DNA of 20,116 bases from NCBI RefSeq assembly GCF_004168205.1, contig NZ_RCYB01000038.1, positions 1 through 20,116 of the forward strand, read 5' to 3'. Positions 7,593 through 14,780 of this stretch are shown here, piece after piece. A program made the position numbers and the translations under genes. Under the pieces are notes generated by a model that worked only from the letters and a program-made list of their open reading frames with translations, was not told where the DNA came from and ran no database searches. Positions within the stretch are counted from its first letter, which is position 1. Each line of letters begins with the position of its first letter. The DNA comes from Catenibacterium sp. co_0103 (GTDB taxonomy: Bacteria > Bacillota_I > Bacilli_A > Erysipelotrichales > Coprobacillaceae).

Positions 7593-7857
7593 TTTAAGAC
7601 TTCAGGGATATATCGATGATCTTCCATTAGATTGTGCTTGTGAATATACGAATCGACAATTAAAGAAGTTTCTTCATACAGATATTGCCTATCAACAGAC
7701 ACTTGCAATACGCTTATTAAATAAGCGTATTGGCTATCAAAAAGACTATCAGAAGCAGTTAAAAGAGATGCTTGATGATAATCCTGCTTATTATACAAAG
7801 CAGGAAATAGAAGGCTTTTTAAGCCTGATAAATGAAAAAGAAAATAAAGTAAAATAA
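7576..7857 (+). CDS. Small protein of unknown function, 93 aa
   Basis: I do not recognise the family. The start at 7576 lies 17 bases inside the lyase gene; the upstream TTAAAGAAAG is only a weak ribosome-binding site, so translation likely depends on coupling. The protein is basic, has two N-terminal cysteines (LDCACEY) and a degenerate internal repeat (IAYQQT and IGYQKD), and is mostly helical by composition. The two repeat units flank a perfect 13-bp inverted repeat in the DNA (7706-7732). It is the last gene of the operon. No clear terminator follows before the aldolase gene. Confidence 0.65.
   Translation: MKNLHSLRLQGYIDDLPLDCACEYTNRQLKKFLHTDIAYQQTLAIRLLNKRIGYQKDYQKQLKEMLDDNPAYYTKQEIEGFLSLINEKENKVK
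7706..7732 (+). repeat. Perfect 13-bp inverted repeat inside the 93-aa gene
   Basis: Arms 7706-7718 and 7720-7732 are exact inverted copies with a single central base. In RNA this would form a stem of about 11 bp with a 5-base loop in the coding region. There is no T-run after it, so it is not a standard terminator. Confidence 0.8.
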
Positions 7858-7942
7858 AAACGTTTACATCATTTAATTTTTCTAGTAATAGACAAGAAAA
7901 AAGAGTATTATGGAAGTATAAAAGAAAAGGAGAGATAATATT

Positions 7943-8815
7943 ATGGGATTAGTTTCCGCAACAGAAATGTTAAAAAAGGCTAAAGCAGGCCATTATGGTG
8001 TTGGACAGTTCAACATCAATAACCTTGAATGGACAAAGTCTATTCTTTTAGAAGCACAGGAATTAAATGCACCAGTAATCTTAGGTGTATCTGAAGGTGC
8101 TGCAAAATATATGACAGGTTTCACAACTGTAGCTGCTATGGTTAAAGCAATGGTAGAATCTTTAAATATCACTGTACCAGTAGCATTACACTTAGATCAC
8201 GGTTCATATGAAGGTGCTAAGGCAGCATTAGAAGCTGGATTCACTTCAATCATGTTCGATGGTTCTCATTATTCAATCGAAGAAAACATCGAAAAGACTA
8301 AGGAATTAGTTGAATTATGCCATGCTAAAGGTGTATCTATCGAAGCTGAAGTAGGTTCAATCGGTGGAGAAGAAGATGGTGTTATTGGTATGGGTGAAGT
8401 AGCAGATCCTAAAGAATGTAAGATGATTGCTGACTTAGGAGTTGACTTCTTAGCTGCTGGTATCGGTAATATCCATGGTGTATACCCTGCAAACTGGGCT
8501 GGTTTACAGTTCGAAGCATTAGATGCTATCCAGAAAGAAACTGGTATCTTACCATTAGTTCTTCATGGTGGTTCAGGAATTCCTGATGAACAGGTTAAGA
8601 AAGCAATTGGCTTAGGTGTATCTAAGATCAACGTTAACACTGAATGTCAGTTATACTTCCAGAAAGCTACTAGAAAGTACATTGAAGAAGGTAAGGATCA
8701 GCAGGGTAAAGGTTATGACCCTCGTAAATTACTTGCTCCAGGTGCTCAGGCTATCAGAGACTGCGTAAAAGACAGAATGGAAGTATTTGGTTGCATCGGT
8801 AAAGCTGCTGAATAA
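7943..8815 (+). CDS. fba: Class II fructose-1,6-bisphosphate aldolase
   Basis: This zinc enzyme of glycolysis and gluconeogenesis interconverts fructose-1,6-bisphosphate with DHAP and glyceraldehyde-3-phosphate in the cytosol. Visible active-site elements are the catalytic D85 and zinc ligand H86 in HLDHGS, E136 in IEAEVGSIGG, H178 in GIGNIHGVYP and H208 in VLHGGSGIP. The 290-aa length and the opening sequence fit the Gram-positive fba type; tagatose-bisphosphate aldolases are close relatives and the alternative cannot be fully excluded. A strong AAAGGAGAG precedes the ATG. All glutamine codons are CAG, consistent with high expression. The gene is flanked by its own terminator. Confidence 0.95.
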   Translation: MGLVSATEMLKKAKAGHYGVGQFNINNLEWTKSILLEAQELNAPVILGVSEGAAKYMTGFTTVAAMVKAMVESLNITVPVALHLDHGSYEGAKAALEAGFTSIMFDGSHYSIEENIEKTKELVELCHAKGVSIEAEVGSIGGEEDGVIGMGEVADPKECKMIADLGVDFLAAGIGNIHGVYPANWAGLQFEALDAIQKETGILPLVLHGGSGIPDEQVKKAIGLGVSKINVNTECQLYFQKATRKYIEEGKDQQGKGYDPRKLLAPGAQAIRDCVKDRMEVFGCIGKAAE

Positions 8816-8825
8816 TTCATTTAAG

Positions 8826-8851
8826 AGAGAAGCTTAGGCTTCTCTTTTTTT
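8826..8851 (+). terminator. Rho-independent terminator of fba
   Basis: An 8-bp stem AGAGAAGC/GCTTCTCT (8826-8833, 8838-8845) with a TTAG loop is followed by a run of T. Confidence 0.85.
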
Positions 8852-8859
8852 ATGCAAAT

Positions 8860-8889
8860 AAAAAGATTCCTACCACAAATGGTAGGAAT
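8860..8889 (-). terminator. Terminator of the minus-strand exported-protein gene
   Basis: A perfect 10-bp stem (8866-8875 with 8880-8889) with a 4-base loop. Read on the minus strand it is followed by CTTTTTATT. It lies back to back with the fba terminator. Confidence 0.8.
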
Positions 8890-8896
8890 AACTATG

Positions 8897-9340
8897 TTAG
8901 TTCCAGTAATCTAATTGATCATAATCAGTATAATATGTTGAGGATGCAAGTTTCTTATAATTATTTTTATTCATTTTCGCATATTCTTTTATTTGAGATT
9001 GATCACTCTTATTTGATTTAGTCACAAGTACATCTGATTCACTTGATAGTCTATAGAAACGATATGCATCATTCTTTATCACAACAGTATAAGAAGGTGA
9101 GCCATAACGTGTTTTACTTTCATCATACTTCTGTATACCATCAGGTAAGTGATCTATAAAATCAACATCCTTTAACTTGCTAGATATAGAAGCTGTTTTA
9201 TAGAAAGAATAACCTTTCTTCTTTTCTCCACTTACAGTAACTTCTGATAAATAAGAACTAGAACTAGGTACTACAAATACTGCAATAACTGCAATGACTA
9301 AACAAACAACAATACTTACAATAATCTTTTTTGATTTCAT
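8897..9340 (-). CDS. Membrane-anchored or exported small protein of unknown function
   Basis: The 147-residue protein starts MKSKK and continues with a hydrophobic stretch at about residues 6-24, fitting a signal-anchor or uncleaved signal peptide. No lipobox cysteine is visible. The remainder is Ser-, Lys- and Tyr-rich and would lie outside the cell. I recognise no domain. AAGGAGA precedes the ATG at good spacing. The gene has its own promoter and terminator and runs opposite to its neighbours. The composition suggests a small cell-surface protein, but that is inference. Confidence 0.75.
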   Translation of the reverse strand: MKSKKIIVSIVVCLVIAVIAVFVVPSSSSYLSEVTVSGEKKKGYSFYKTASISSKLKDVDFIDHLPDGIQKYDESKTRYGSPSYTVVIKNDAYRFYRLSSESDVLVTKSNKSDQSQIKEYAKMNKNNYKKLASSTYYTDYDQLDYWN

Positions 9341-9370
9341 AGGGTCTCCTTGTATTTATAATATACAAAA

Positions 9371-9399
9371 ATTATAGACTATTATTAAAGTAACTCCAA
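9371..9399 (-). promoter_or_regulatory. Promoter of the exported-protein gene
   Basis: On the minus strand TTGGAG (9394-9399) is 17 bases from TATAAT (9371-9376), placing transcription start shortly before the ATG at 9340. Confidence 0.65.
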
Positions 9400-9476
9400 A
9401 TATGTTGCACTTGTGTATGTAATGTTTCTGATTATATATCATCCTTTCTTTGGTGTAACATATAGCTTATACAACT

Positions 9477-9529
9477 GTTGATCACTATTTCTTATTAGAA
9501 TTCTAACATCAACTATCTGTTACATCAAC
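9477..9529. promoter_or_regulatory. Repeated half-sites and palindrome between divergent genes
   Basis: ACATCAAC occurs at 9506-9513 and 9522-9529 (16-base period), the inverted half GTTGAT lies at 9477-9482, and a perfect 12-bp palindrome TTAGAATTCTAA at 9495-9506 sits between them. The arrangement could be a protein-binding region. The rest of the 260-base gap holds only the two divergent promoters. Confidence 0.3.
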
Positions 9530-9547
9530 GCTCAATTTCTATTAATC

Positions 9548-9580
9548 TTGACTTACCCTATAACCCCCTAGTATACTAGG
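9548..9580 (+). promoter_or_regulatory. Promoter and probable operator of the Rrf2-family regulator gene
   Basis: TTGACT (9548-9553) is 18 bases from TATACT (9572-9577). A perfect 14-bp palindrome, CCTAGTATACTAGG at 9567-9580, contains the -10 box, so a bound dimer would block the promoter. Autoregulation is common for Rrf2 proteins, making the gene's own product the likely ligand; that is inference. Confidence 0.7.
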
Positions 9581-9601
9581 TATATGTAAAAGGAGGAATA
9601 G

Positions 9602-10036
9602 ATGATGATGATATCAACTAAAGGACGTTATGCTTTACGTGTCATGATTGATTTAGCACAGCATGATCGTTCTAAATATATACCATTAAAAGAAATAGCT
9701 GCAAGACAGAATATCTCTGAAAAGTATCTAGAAATTATTATTAAATCTTTATCTAAAGAACACTTTGTAGAAGGTTTAAGAGGTAAAGGTGGAGGATACC
9801 GTTTAACACATGCTCCAGAAGACTATAGTGTTGCTTCTATTCTTAAGATTACTGAAGGAACATTAGCTCCTGTATCATGTTTAGCGGATGAATGTAATAC
9901 ATGTGAAAGAGCATCTTATTGTAATACATTACCTATGTGGACTGGTTTATATAATGTGATTACAGACTATTTAGAAGGTGTTTCTTTAAGTGATTTAGTA
10001 CCTGCTTCATCAAATGGCGATGATTATGTCATATAA
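9602..10036 (+). CDS. Rrf2-family transcriptional regulator (CymR/IscR-like)
   Basis: Rrf2 regulators are winged-helix dimers that sense Fe-S status, nitric oxide or, as CymR, cysteine metabolism. The N-terminus MISTKGRYALRVMIDLA and the wing LRGKGGGYRLT are diagnostic. Four cysteines (C93, C98, C101, C107) lie where IscR binds its Fe-S cluster with three, so a cluster or redox-sensing thiols are possible. Bacillus CymR lacks this set. Three consecutive ATGs follow AGGAGG; 9602 and 9605 have the best spacing. The next genes make homocysteine and cysteine, suggesting that this protein controls sulfur assimilation. A palindrome on its -10 box suggests autorepression. Confidence 0.9.
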   Translation: MMMISTKGRYALRVMIDLAQHDRSKYIPLKEIAARQNISEKYLEIIIKSLSKEHFVEGLRGKGGGYRLTHAPEDYSVASILKITEGTLAPVSCLADECNTCERASYCNTLPMWTGLYNVITDYLEGVSLSDLVPASSNGDDYVI

Positions 10037-10101
10037 TCATAAATAAAATCAATTAAATTTAGAAAATACGAAATATTCACAAAAAAATAATATAAATATA
10101 G

Positions 10102-10130
10102 TTGACTGGTAGGTTTATCACTGCTATAAT
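10102..10130 (+). promoter_or_regulatory. Promoter of the sulfhydrylase-cysK operon
   Basis: TTGACT (10102-10107), a 17-base spacer and a perfect TATAAT (10125-10130) make this the clearest vegetative promoter in the window. Confidence 0.85.
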
Positions 10131-10160
10131 CCTATTAACCTATCAAACAAATAGGGTTAA
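10131..10160 (+). promoter_or_regulatory. Possible Rrf2 operator or leader hairpin before the sulfhydrylase gene
   Basis: Immediately after the -10 box lies CCTATTAACCTAT. TTAACCTAT (10135-10143) is the imperfect inverted partner of ATAGGGTTAA (10151-10160), separated by seven bases. CCTAT-AACC also occurs in the Rrf2 gene promoter (9556-9567), suggesting a shared regulator. The right arm ends at the ribosome-binding site GGAGGA, so an RNA hairpin effect is an alternative. Confidence 0.45.
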
Positions 10161-10173
10161 GGAGGAAACATAC

Positions 10174-11469
10174 ATGTCTAATAAAAACTATCATTTCGAA
10201 ACACTTGCATTACACGTAGGACAGGAAGAAGCTGATCCAGTAACTGACGCTCGTGCAGTACCTATCTATCAGACTTCATCTTACGTTTTTCATAACTCAG
10301 ATCATGCAGCAGCTAGATTCGCATTACAGGATGCTGGTAATATCTATGGTCGTCTAACAAACCCAACTGAAGATGTATTCGAAAAAAGAATTGCGGCTTT
10401 AGAAGGTGGTGTAGCCGCCTTGGCAGTAGGTTCTGGTGCAGCTGCAGTGACATACGCAGTACAAAACTTAGTGGCTGCAGGTGACCATATTGTATCTGCA
10501 GAAAACATCTATGGTGGAACATTCAACCTATTCAAACATACATTTACTGATTATGGTATTGCTACTACATTCGTAGATGCATTAAATCCACAGGCATTTG
10601 AAGATGCTATTCAGGAAAACACAAAACTTGTTTATATTGAAACTTTAGGTAACCCAAATTCAGATGTTGTAGACATCGAAGCAATCGCAAAGATTGCACA
10701 TAAACATGGTTTACCATTAGTTATTGATAACACATTTGGTACACCTTATTTAATTAGACCGATTGAATATGGTGCTGATGTTGTTATTCATTCAGCAACT
10801 AAGTTCATTGGTGGTCATGGTACTACTATTGGTGGTGTCATCGTTGATGCAGGTAAGTTTGACTGGGCGGCACATGCAGATAAATTTCCACAGCTTGTTG
10901 AACCAAACCCATCTTATCATGGTGTAAGCTTTGCGAAAGATGTAGGAGCAGCTGCTTATATTACAAGAATTAGAGCTATTTTATTAAGAGACATGGGTGC
11001 TACTCTTTCACCAATTCATGCTTGGATCTTCTTACAGGGTCTAGAAACACTTTCATTACGTGTAGAAAGACAGGTGGAAAATACATTAAAGGTTGTAGAA
11101 TACTTAAATAACCATCCACAGGTTGAATCTGTATCACATCCTTCAGTATCTACAGATCCATCTCAGCAGGCATTGTATAAGAAGTATTTCCCTAACGGTG
11201 GTGGATCAATCTTTACATTCAACATCAAGGGTGATGCAAGAAAAGCAAAAGATTTCATTGATAATTTACAGTTATTCTCATTACTTGCAAACGTTGCAGA
11301 TGTGAAATCTTTAGTTATTCATCCAGCTTCTACTACACATGCAGAAATGAATGAAGAAGAATTAAAGCAGGTAGGTATCCAGCAGAATTCTATTCGATTA
11401 TCTATTGGTACTGAACATATTGATGATATTATTGCAGACTTAGATCAGGCTTTTGCTGCAGTAAAATAA
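10174..11469 (+). CDS. metY: O-acetylhomoserine aminocarboxypropyltransferase (sulfhydrylase)
   Basis: This PLP enzyme of the Cys/Met metabolism family makes homocysteine from O-acetylhomoserine and sulfide. The PLP lysine is K210 in HSATKFIGGHGT. The sequences NIYGRLTNPTEDVFEKRIAALEGG, here split around residues 56-79, and YIETLGNPNSD are typical of the roughly 430-residue MetY subgroup rather than shorter cystathionine gamma-synthases. The ATG at 10174 follows AAGGAGGA at normal spacing and gives 431 aa. An in-frame TTG at 10102 lies in the -35 box and cannot be the start. cysK follows after 21 bases, so the two are co-transcribed. Glutamine codons are almost all CAG. Confidence 0.94.
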   Translation: MSNKNYHFETLALHVGQEEADPVTDARAVPIYQTSSYVFHNSDHAAARFALQDAGNIYGRLTNPTEDVFEKRIAALEGGVAALAVGSGAAAVTYAVQNLVAAGDHIVSAENIYGGTFNLFKHTFTDYGIATTFVDALNPQAFEDAIQENTKLVYIETLGNPNSDVVDIEAIAKIAHKHGLPLVIDNTFGTPYLIRPIEYGADVVIHSATKFIGGHGTTIGGVIVDAGKFDWAAHADKFPQLVEPNPSYHGVSFAKDVGAAAYITRIRAILLRDMGATLSPIHAWIFLQGLETLSLRVERQVENTLKVVEYLNNHPQVESVSHPSVSTDPSQQALYKKYFPNGGGSIFTFNIKGDARKAKDFIDNLQLFSLLANVADVKSLVIHPASTTHAEMNEEELKQVGIQQNSIRLSIGTEHIDDIIADLDQAFAAVK

Positions 11470-11490
11470 CAAATCAGGAGGAGAATTAAC

Positions 11491-12423
11491 ATGAGTAAGG
11501 TATACACTAGTGCTGACCAGTTAATTGGCCATACACCATTATTAGAATTAACACATTTAGAAAAGAAATATAACTTAGGAGCAAAGATCATCGCAAAGGT
11601 TGAATACTTCAATCCCGCAGGAAGTGTTAAAGATAGAATTGCGAAGAATATGCTTGATGAAGCAGAAAAAGCAGGCAAAATCAATAAAGACACTGTATTA
11701 ATTGAACCTACTTCAGGTAATACAGGTATTGGTTTAGCGTCTGTTGCGGCTGCAAGAGGCTATCGTATTATTATTGTTATGCCTGAAACAATGTCTGTAG
11801 AAAGACGTACATTAATGAAAGCATATGGTGCTGAGCTTGTCTTAACAGACGGAAGTAAGGGTATGAAGGGCGCTATTGCGAAAGCAAATGAACTTGCAGA
11901 AGGAATTGAAAACAGTTATATTCCAGGACAGTTCGTTAACCCAGCTAACCCACAGGCACACTATTTAACAACTGGACCAGAAATCTTTGAAGACTTAGAT
12001 GGTCAGGTAGATTACTTTGTAGCTGGTGTAGGTACTGGTGGTACAGTGACTGGTGTAGGACAGTACTTAAAAGATAAGAAACCAGACGTAAAAGTAGTTG
12101 CAGTAGAACCAGATTCATCTCCAGTACTATCTACTGGACAGGGTGGTGCACATAAGATCCAGGGTATCGGTGCAGGTTTCGTACCTGATGTCTTAGATAC
12201 AAAGGTATATGATGAAATCATCCGTGTAACTAATGAAGATGCATTTGCGACTGGTAAAGAAATTGGTCATAATGAAGGTATCTTAGTAGGTATTTCTTCA
12301 GGTGCTGCTGTTTATGCTGCGATTGAACTTGCGAAAAGACCAGAAAATAAAGGAAAGACTATTGTAGCCTTACTACCGGATACAGGTGACCGTTATCTTT
12401 CTACTCCTTTATTCCAGGATTAA
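11491..12423 (+). CDS. cysK: Cysteine synthase (O-acetylserine sulfhydrylase)
   Basis: The enzyme condenses O-acetylserine with sulfide to form cysteine. It has the fold-type II PLP signature NPAGSVKDR with K47, the substrate loop [12 protein letters not shown] at about 72-83, the glycine-rich phosphate loop [11 protein letters not shown], and the C-terminal [14 protein letters not shown]. The length of 310 aa is normal for CysK. AGGAGGAG precedes the ATG. Together with the upstream sulfhydrylase it lets sulfide be incorporated either into cysteine or homocysteine, and CysK is also the classical partner in CymR-type cysteine regulation. No serine acetyltransferase gene is visible here. Confidence 0.95.
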   Translation: MSKVYTSADQLIGHTPLLELTHLEKKYNLGAKIIAKVEYFNPAGSVKDRIAKNMLDEAEKAGKINKDTVLIEPTSGNTGIGLASVAAARGYRIIIVMPETMSVERRTLMKAYGAELVLTDGSKGMKGAIAKANELAEGIENSYIPGQFVNPANPQAHYLTTGPEIFEDLDGQVDYFVAGVGTGGTVTGVGQYLKDKKPDVKVVAVEPDSSPVLSTGQGGAHKIQGIGAGFVPDVLDTKVYDEIIRVTNEDAFATGKEIGHNEGILVGISSGAAVYAAIELAKRPENKGKTIVALLPDTGDRYLSTPLFQD

Positions 12424-12426
12424 TAT

Positions 12427-12456
12427 AAAAGCCAAGGTTTAATCGCCTTGGCTTTT
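12427..12456. terminator. Bidirectional terminator between cysK and the RHH gene
   Basis: An 11-bp perfect stem AAAAGCCAAGG/CCTTGGCTTTT (12427-12437, 12446-12456) lies between convergent genes and has T-rich sequence on both strands. The stop codon of the minus-strand RHH gene lies in the loop. Confidence 0.85.
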
Positions 12457-12630
12457 GTTTGCTTGTTCTATTATTTTATTCATTGCTTCTCTAATTACTT
12501 CAGATTGTTTAACACCTAGAGTATTGCAGGCATCTCTGAATGTATCTACAAACTCTGCAGGATAAGAACAACTAAGTTTTTTAATATGACTTTTCGCGTA
12601 TTTTTTCTGTGCTTTATATTTGTCATCCAT
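12439..12630 (-). CDS. Ribbon-helix-helix-like small DNA-binding protein
   Basis: The 63-residue protein has a charged N-terminus followed by KKLSCSYPAEFVDTFRDAC, a strand-helix, then LGVKQSEVIREAMNKIIEQ, a helix like the second helix of CopG/Arc-type ribbon-helix-helix proteins. It is therefore probably a dimeric DNA-binding protein such as a copy-number regulator or antitoxin. The ATG at 12628-12630 is preferred because AAGGAG lies eight bases upstream; a GTG three codons earlier is too close to that site. The stop codon of a 27-residue hydrophobic peptide gene overlaps this ribosome-binding site. A toxin partner of normal size is absent. Confidence 0.7.
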   Translation of the reverse strand: MDDKYKAQKKYAKSHIKKLSCSYPAEFVDTFRDACNTLGVKQSEVIREAMNKIIEQANKSQGD

Positions 12631-12642
12631 AATATGCACTCC

Positions 12643-12726
12643 TTATTTGATATTGATTGAGATGAGGGTAAGCATAATATTAATTAATAATAACCCGCAT
12701 ACAATCTTCTTTCCTGTTTCTGTCAT
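12643..12726 (-). CDS. 27-residue hydrophobic peptide
   Basis: A complete small reading frame starts with ATG preceded by AAAGGAGT at normal spacing and follows a good promoter. It encodes a charged head MTETGKK, then a hydrophobic run of about 17 residues (IVCGLLLINIMLTLISI) and a short NIK tail, which could form one transmembrane helix. Its stop codon overlaps the ribosome-binding site of the RHH gene, so the two are in one operon. The layout resembles small membrane peptides, including some toxins, but no family is recognised. Coding evidence rests on signals and composition only. Confidence 0.55.
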   Translation of the reverse strand: MTETGKKIVCGLLLINIMLTLISINIK

Positions 12727-12748
12727 AGTAATTCAACTCCTTTACAAT

Positions 12749-12777
12749 AATCTATTACATTAAAATAGCCATATCAA
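12749..12777 (-). promoter_or_regulatory. Promoter of the peptide-RHH operon
   Basis: On the minus strand TTGATA (12772-12777) is 17 bases from TAGATT (12749-12754), with transcription starting shortly before the peptide's ribosome-binding site. Confidence 0.55.
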
Positions 12778-12852
12778 GTATATTTATTTCTTTTTCAGAA
12801 AAATATAGTATATTCTCAATCTATATTATGACATTTAGAGGAGGAAGCAGAT

Positions 12853-13138
12853 ATGGAATATTTAGTTTTTGATGTTGGGGGTACTGCGATTAAGTACGCT
12901 TTAATGAACGATGGAAATGCTGGAAAAGGGAAGCGTGCCTACACCACTTGATACACTAGAAAACTTCTTAGAAGTAATTAAGAGTATTTATCTAAAAAAC
13001 AGGCAGAATCCGGAAGTCTTTAGATGAACTCTATGAAAAATGCCTGTGCCTATTCCACAAGTTAAGTTAGTACAATGTAAATACAATAATGATTCTAACC
13101 TAATCGGTGCACTTGCAAACTATAAGAAAGTATACTAA
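12853..13138 (+). pseudogene. Remnant of a ROK-family sugar kinase
   Basis: The start, with ribosome-binding site GAGGAAG, reads MEYLVFDVGGTAIKYALMND, the ATP-binding N-terminus of ROK glucokinase/fructokinase proteins. A frameshift moves the next piece (EKGSVPTPLDTLENFLEVIKSIY) to another frame and in-frame stops follow. From about 13045 the reading matches the family C-terminus (PVPIPQVKLVQCKYNNDSNL, then IGALANYKK), ending at 13138. About 285 bases remain of an expected 880 or so; the central part, including the zinc motif and sugar site, is deleted. It cannot encode a working kinase. Confidence 0.85.
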
Positions 13139-13166
13139 AAGAGGCTCAAACGAGCCTCTTGTTTTT
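13139..13166. terminator. Bidirectional terminator between the ROK remnant and gltX
   Basis: A perfect 9-bp stem AAGAGGCTC/GAGCCTCTT (13139-13147, 13152-13160) with an AAAC loop is followed by GTTTTT on the plus strand. On the minus strand it sits just after the gltX stop codon. Confidence 0.85.
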
Positions 13167-14589
13167 ATTCTGCTGATTCAGCCACTGATTTCTTTAAATC
13201 TTCGATAGCAACTCTAATTCTTCTTAAAGTTTCTTCTTTACCAAGAATATGAGCGATTTCTACAGCACCACCAGGAGTAAATGCCTTATTAGATAATGCA
13301 ACACGGATAGGCCACATAATACGTCCATTCTTTAATTCATGGCTCTTAGCAATATCCATCATCATATTCATTAATCCTTCGTCATCATTATAATCTTCCC
13401 ACTTTTCAAGTTCTGGTAAAGATAATTCTAATGCTTCTAAAGAGTTTTCAGGATTAGTCTTCATCTTCTTATGTTTATAGATAGATGCATCAAATGGTAG
13501 TGTTTCATTGACGAAGTCCATTAATTCTGGAATATCAGCTAATCTTTCAACACGTGGCTGTAATGCTTTAGAGATTTCTAATGTATTTACAGGAATAGTG
13601 ATGAAGTCATAGTAAGGAGAAGCCACTTTGTGGAATTCTTCTAATGACATGTTTCTTAAATAAACACCGTTCATCCATTTTAACTTATCAATATCAAAGA
13701 TAGCTGGAGCTTTAGAAATATGTTCAATGTTGAACTGTTCAATTAAATCATTTAATGAAAGGATTTCTTCATCAGCTGGAGACCATCCAAGTAATGCGAT
13801 GTAGTTAAGGATAGCATCTTTTAAATAACCCTGTTTTGTTAAATCCTGGTAAGATGCATCACCATTTCTCTTAGATAACTTAGCATGTTCATCCTTCATT
13901 ACTGGTGGTAAATGGATGTAAGTAGGTCTATCCCATCCATATGCATCATATAGAAGGTTATATTTAGGTGTAGAAGCTAAATATTCATTACCACGTACAA
14001 CATGAGTAATACCCATTAAATGGTCATCTACAACGTTCGCAAAGTTATAAGTAGGGAATCCATCACTCTTAATTAAGATAGAATCATTTAAAGTAGTACA
14101 ATCTACTTCAATATGACCATAGATTTCATCATCAAAAGTAGCCTTACCCTTATCAGGAATAGTCTGTCTAATAACATAAGGAACACCTGCTGCAAGTTTT
14201 TCATCAATTTCTGCTTGATCGAGCATACGACAAGGATCATAATCATTGTCAGCATCTTTATCACAGAAACAATAATGAGCACCGCCTAGCTCAATAAGCT
14301 TCTTAGCATATTCATGATAAATAGGAAGTCTTTCAGACTGGATATAAGGTCCACAATCTCCTGGCTTATCTGGTCCTTCATCCCAGTTAAGACCAGTTTC
14401 AGTTAAAATATCATAAATTAACTGAGTTGCACCTTCCACTTCACGGTTCTGGTCAGTATCTTCAATTCTTAAAATAAAGTCGCCACCCTGATGTTTAGCG
14501 ATTAAATAACAGTATAAAGCTGTTCTTAAATTACCGATATGCATGTACCCTGTAGGGCTTGGTGCAAATCTTGTACGAATTTTTGTCAT
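13165..14589 (-). CDS. gltX: Glutamyl-tRNA synthetase
   Basis: The enzyme charges tRNA-Glu with glutamate. In organisms without GlnRS the non-discriminating form also makes Glu-tRNA(Gln) for later amidation by GatCAB. Class I signatures are HIGN at residues 17-20 and KLSKR at 237-241. A cysteine cluster (C107, C109, C120) sits where some GluRS bind zinc. At 474 aa it is of normal length, with the C-terminal anticodon-binding helical region present. The ATG gives the canonical start [14 protein letters not shown]; the AGGAGA upstream is 13 bases away, so a weaker AAGAGA nearer the ATG may be used. It is flanked by tRNA-Gln and tRNA-Glu genes, both probable substrates. Confidence 0.95.
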   Translation of the reverse strand: MTKIRTRFAPSPTGYMHIGNLRTALYCYLIAKHQGGDFILRIEDTDQNREVEGATQLIYDILTETGLNWDEGPDKPGDCGPYIQSERLPIYHEYAKKLIELGGAHYCFCDKDADNDYDPCRMLDQAEIDEKLAAGVPYVIRQTIPDKGKATFDDEIYGHIEVDCTTLNDSILIKSDGFPTYNFANVVDDHLMGITHVVRGNEYLASTPKYNLLYDAYGWDRPTYIHLPPVMKDEHAKLSKRNGDASYQDLTKQGYLKDAILNYIALLGWSPADEEILSLNDLIEQFNIEHISKAPAIFDIDKLKWMNGVYLRNMSLEEFHKVASPYYDFITIPVNTLEISKALQPRVERLADIPELMDFVNETLPFDASIYKHKKMKTNPENSLEALELSLPELEKWEDYNDDEGLMNMMMDIAKSHELKNGRIMWPIRVALSNKAFTPGGAVEIAHILGKEETLRRIRVAIEDLKKSVAESAE

Positions 14590-14596
14590 TTTTCTC

Positions 14597-14624
14597 TTTA
14601 CATCTCCTAAAATATATGTATAAT
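14597..14624 (+). promoter_or_regulatory. Promoter of tRNA-Gln
   Basis: TTTACA (14597-14602) lies 16 bases before TATAAT (14619-14624), giving a start just upstream of the tRNA. It overlaps the 5' untranslated region of the divergent gltX. Confidence 0.65.
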
Positions 14625-14636
14625 ATAAATTGCTGT

Positions 14637-14712
14637 TGGGGTATAGCCAAGCGGTAAGGCAGCAGACTCTGAATCTGCCATTTCACTGGTTCGAATCCAG
14701 TTACCCCAGCCA
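14637..14712 (+). tRNA. tRNA-Gln, anticodon CUG
   Basis: The cloverleaf is complete. The acceptor stem TGGGGTA/TACCCCA has the U1-A72 pair typical of tRNA-Gln, G73 and an encoded CCA. The anticodon stem GCAGA/TCTGC encloses the loop CTCTGAA (anticodon CTG), and the T loop is TTCGAAT. This isoacceptor reads CAG, the strongly preferred glutamine codon of the neighbouring genes. Confidence 0.93.
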
Positions 14713-14738
14713 TTTTTTTTATACAAACAAACATTTTT

Positions 14739-14765
14739 AAAAAGAAAGCTTTGCTTTCTTTTTTT
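14739..14765. terminator. Shared terminator between convergent tRNA genes
   Basis: AAAAAGAAAGC (14739-14749) pairs with GCTTTCTTTTT (14753-14763) around a three-base loop, with T-runs on either strand. It can end both the tRNA-Gln and tRNA-Glu transcripts. Confidence 0.75.
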
Positions 14766-14780
14766 ATTCGCATAAAAAAA

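Noticed and set aside
10102..10173. Longer sulfhydrylase starting at an upstream TTG
   Set aside because: That TTG is part of the -35 box; AAGGAGGA and the family start support the ATG at 10174.
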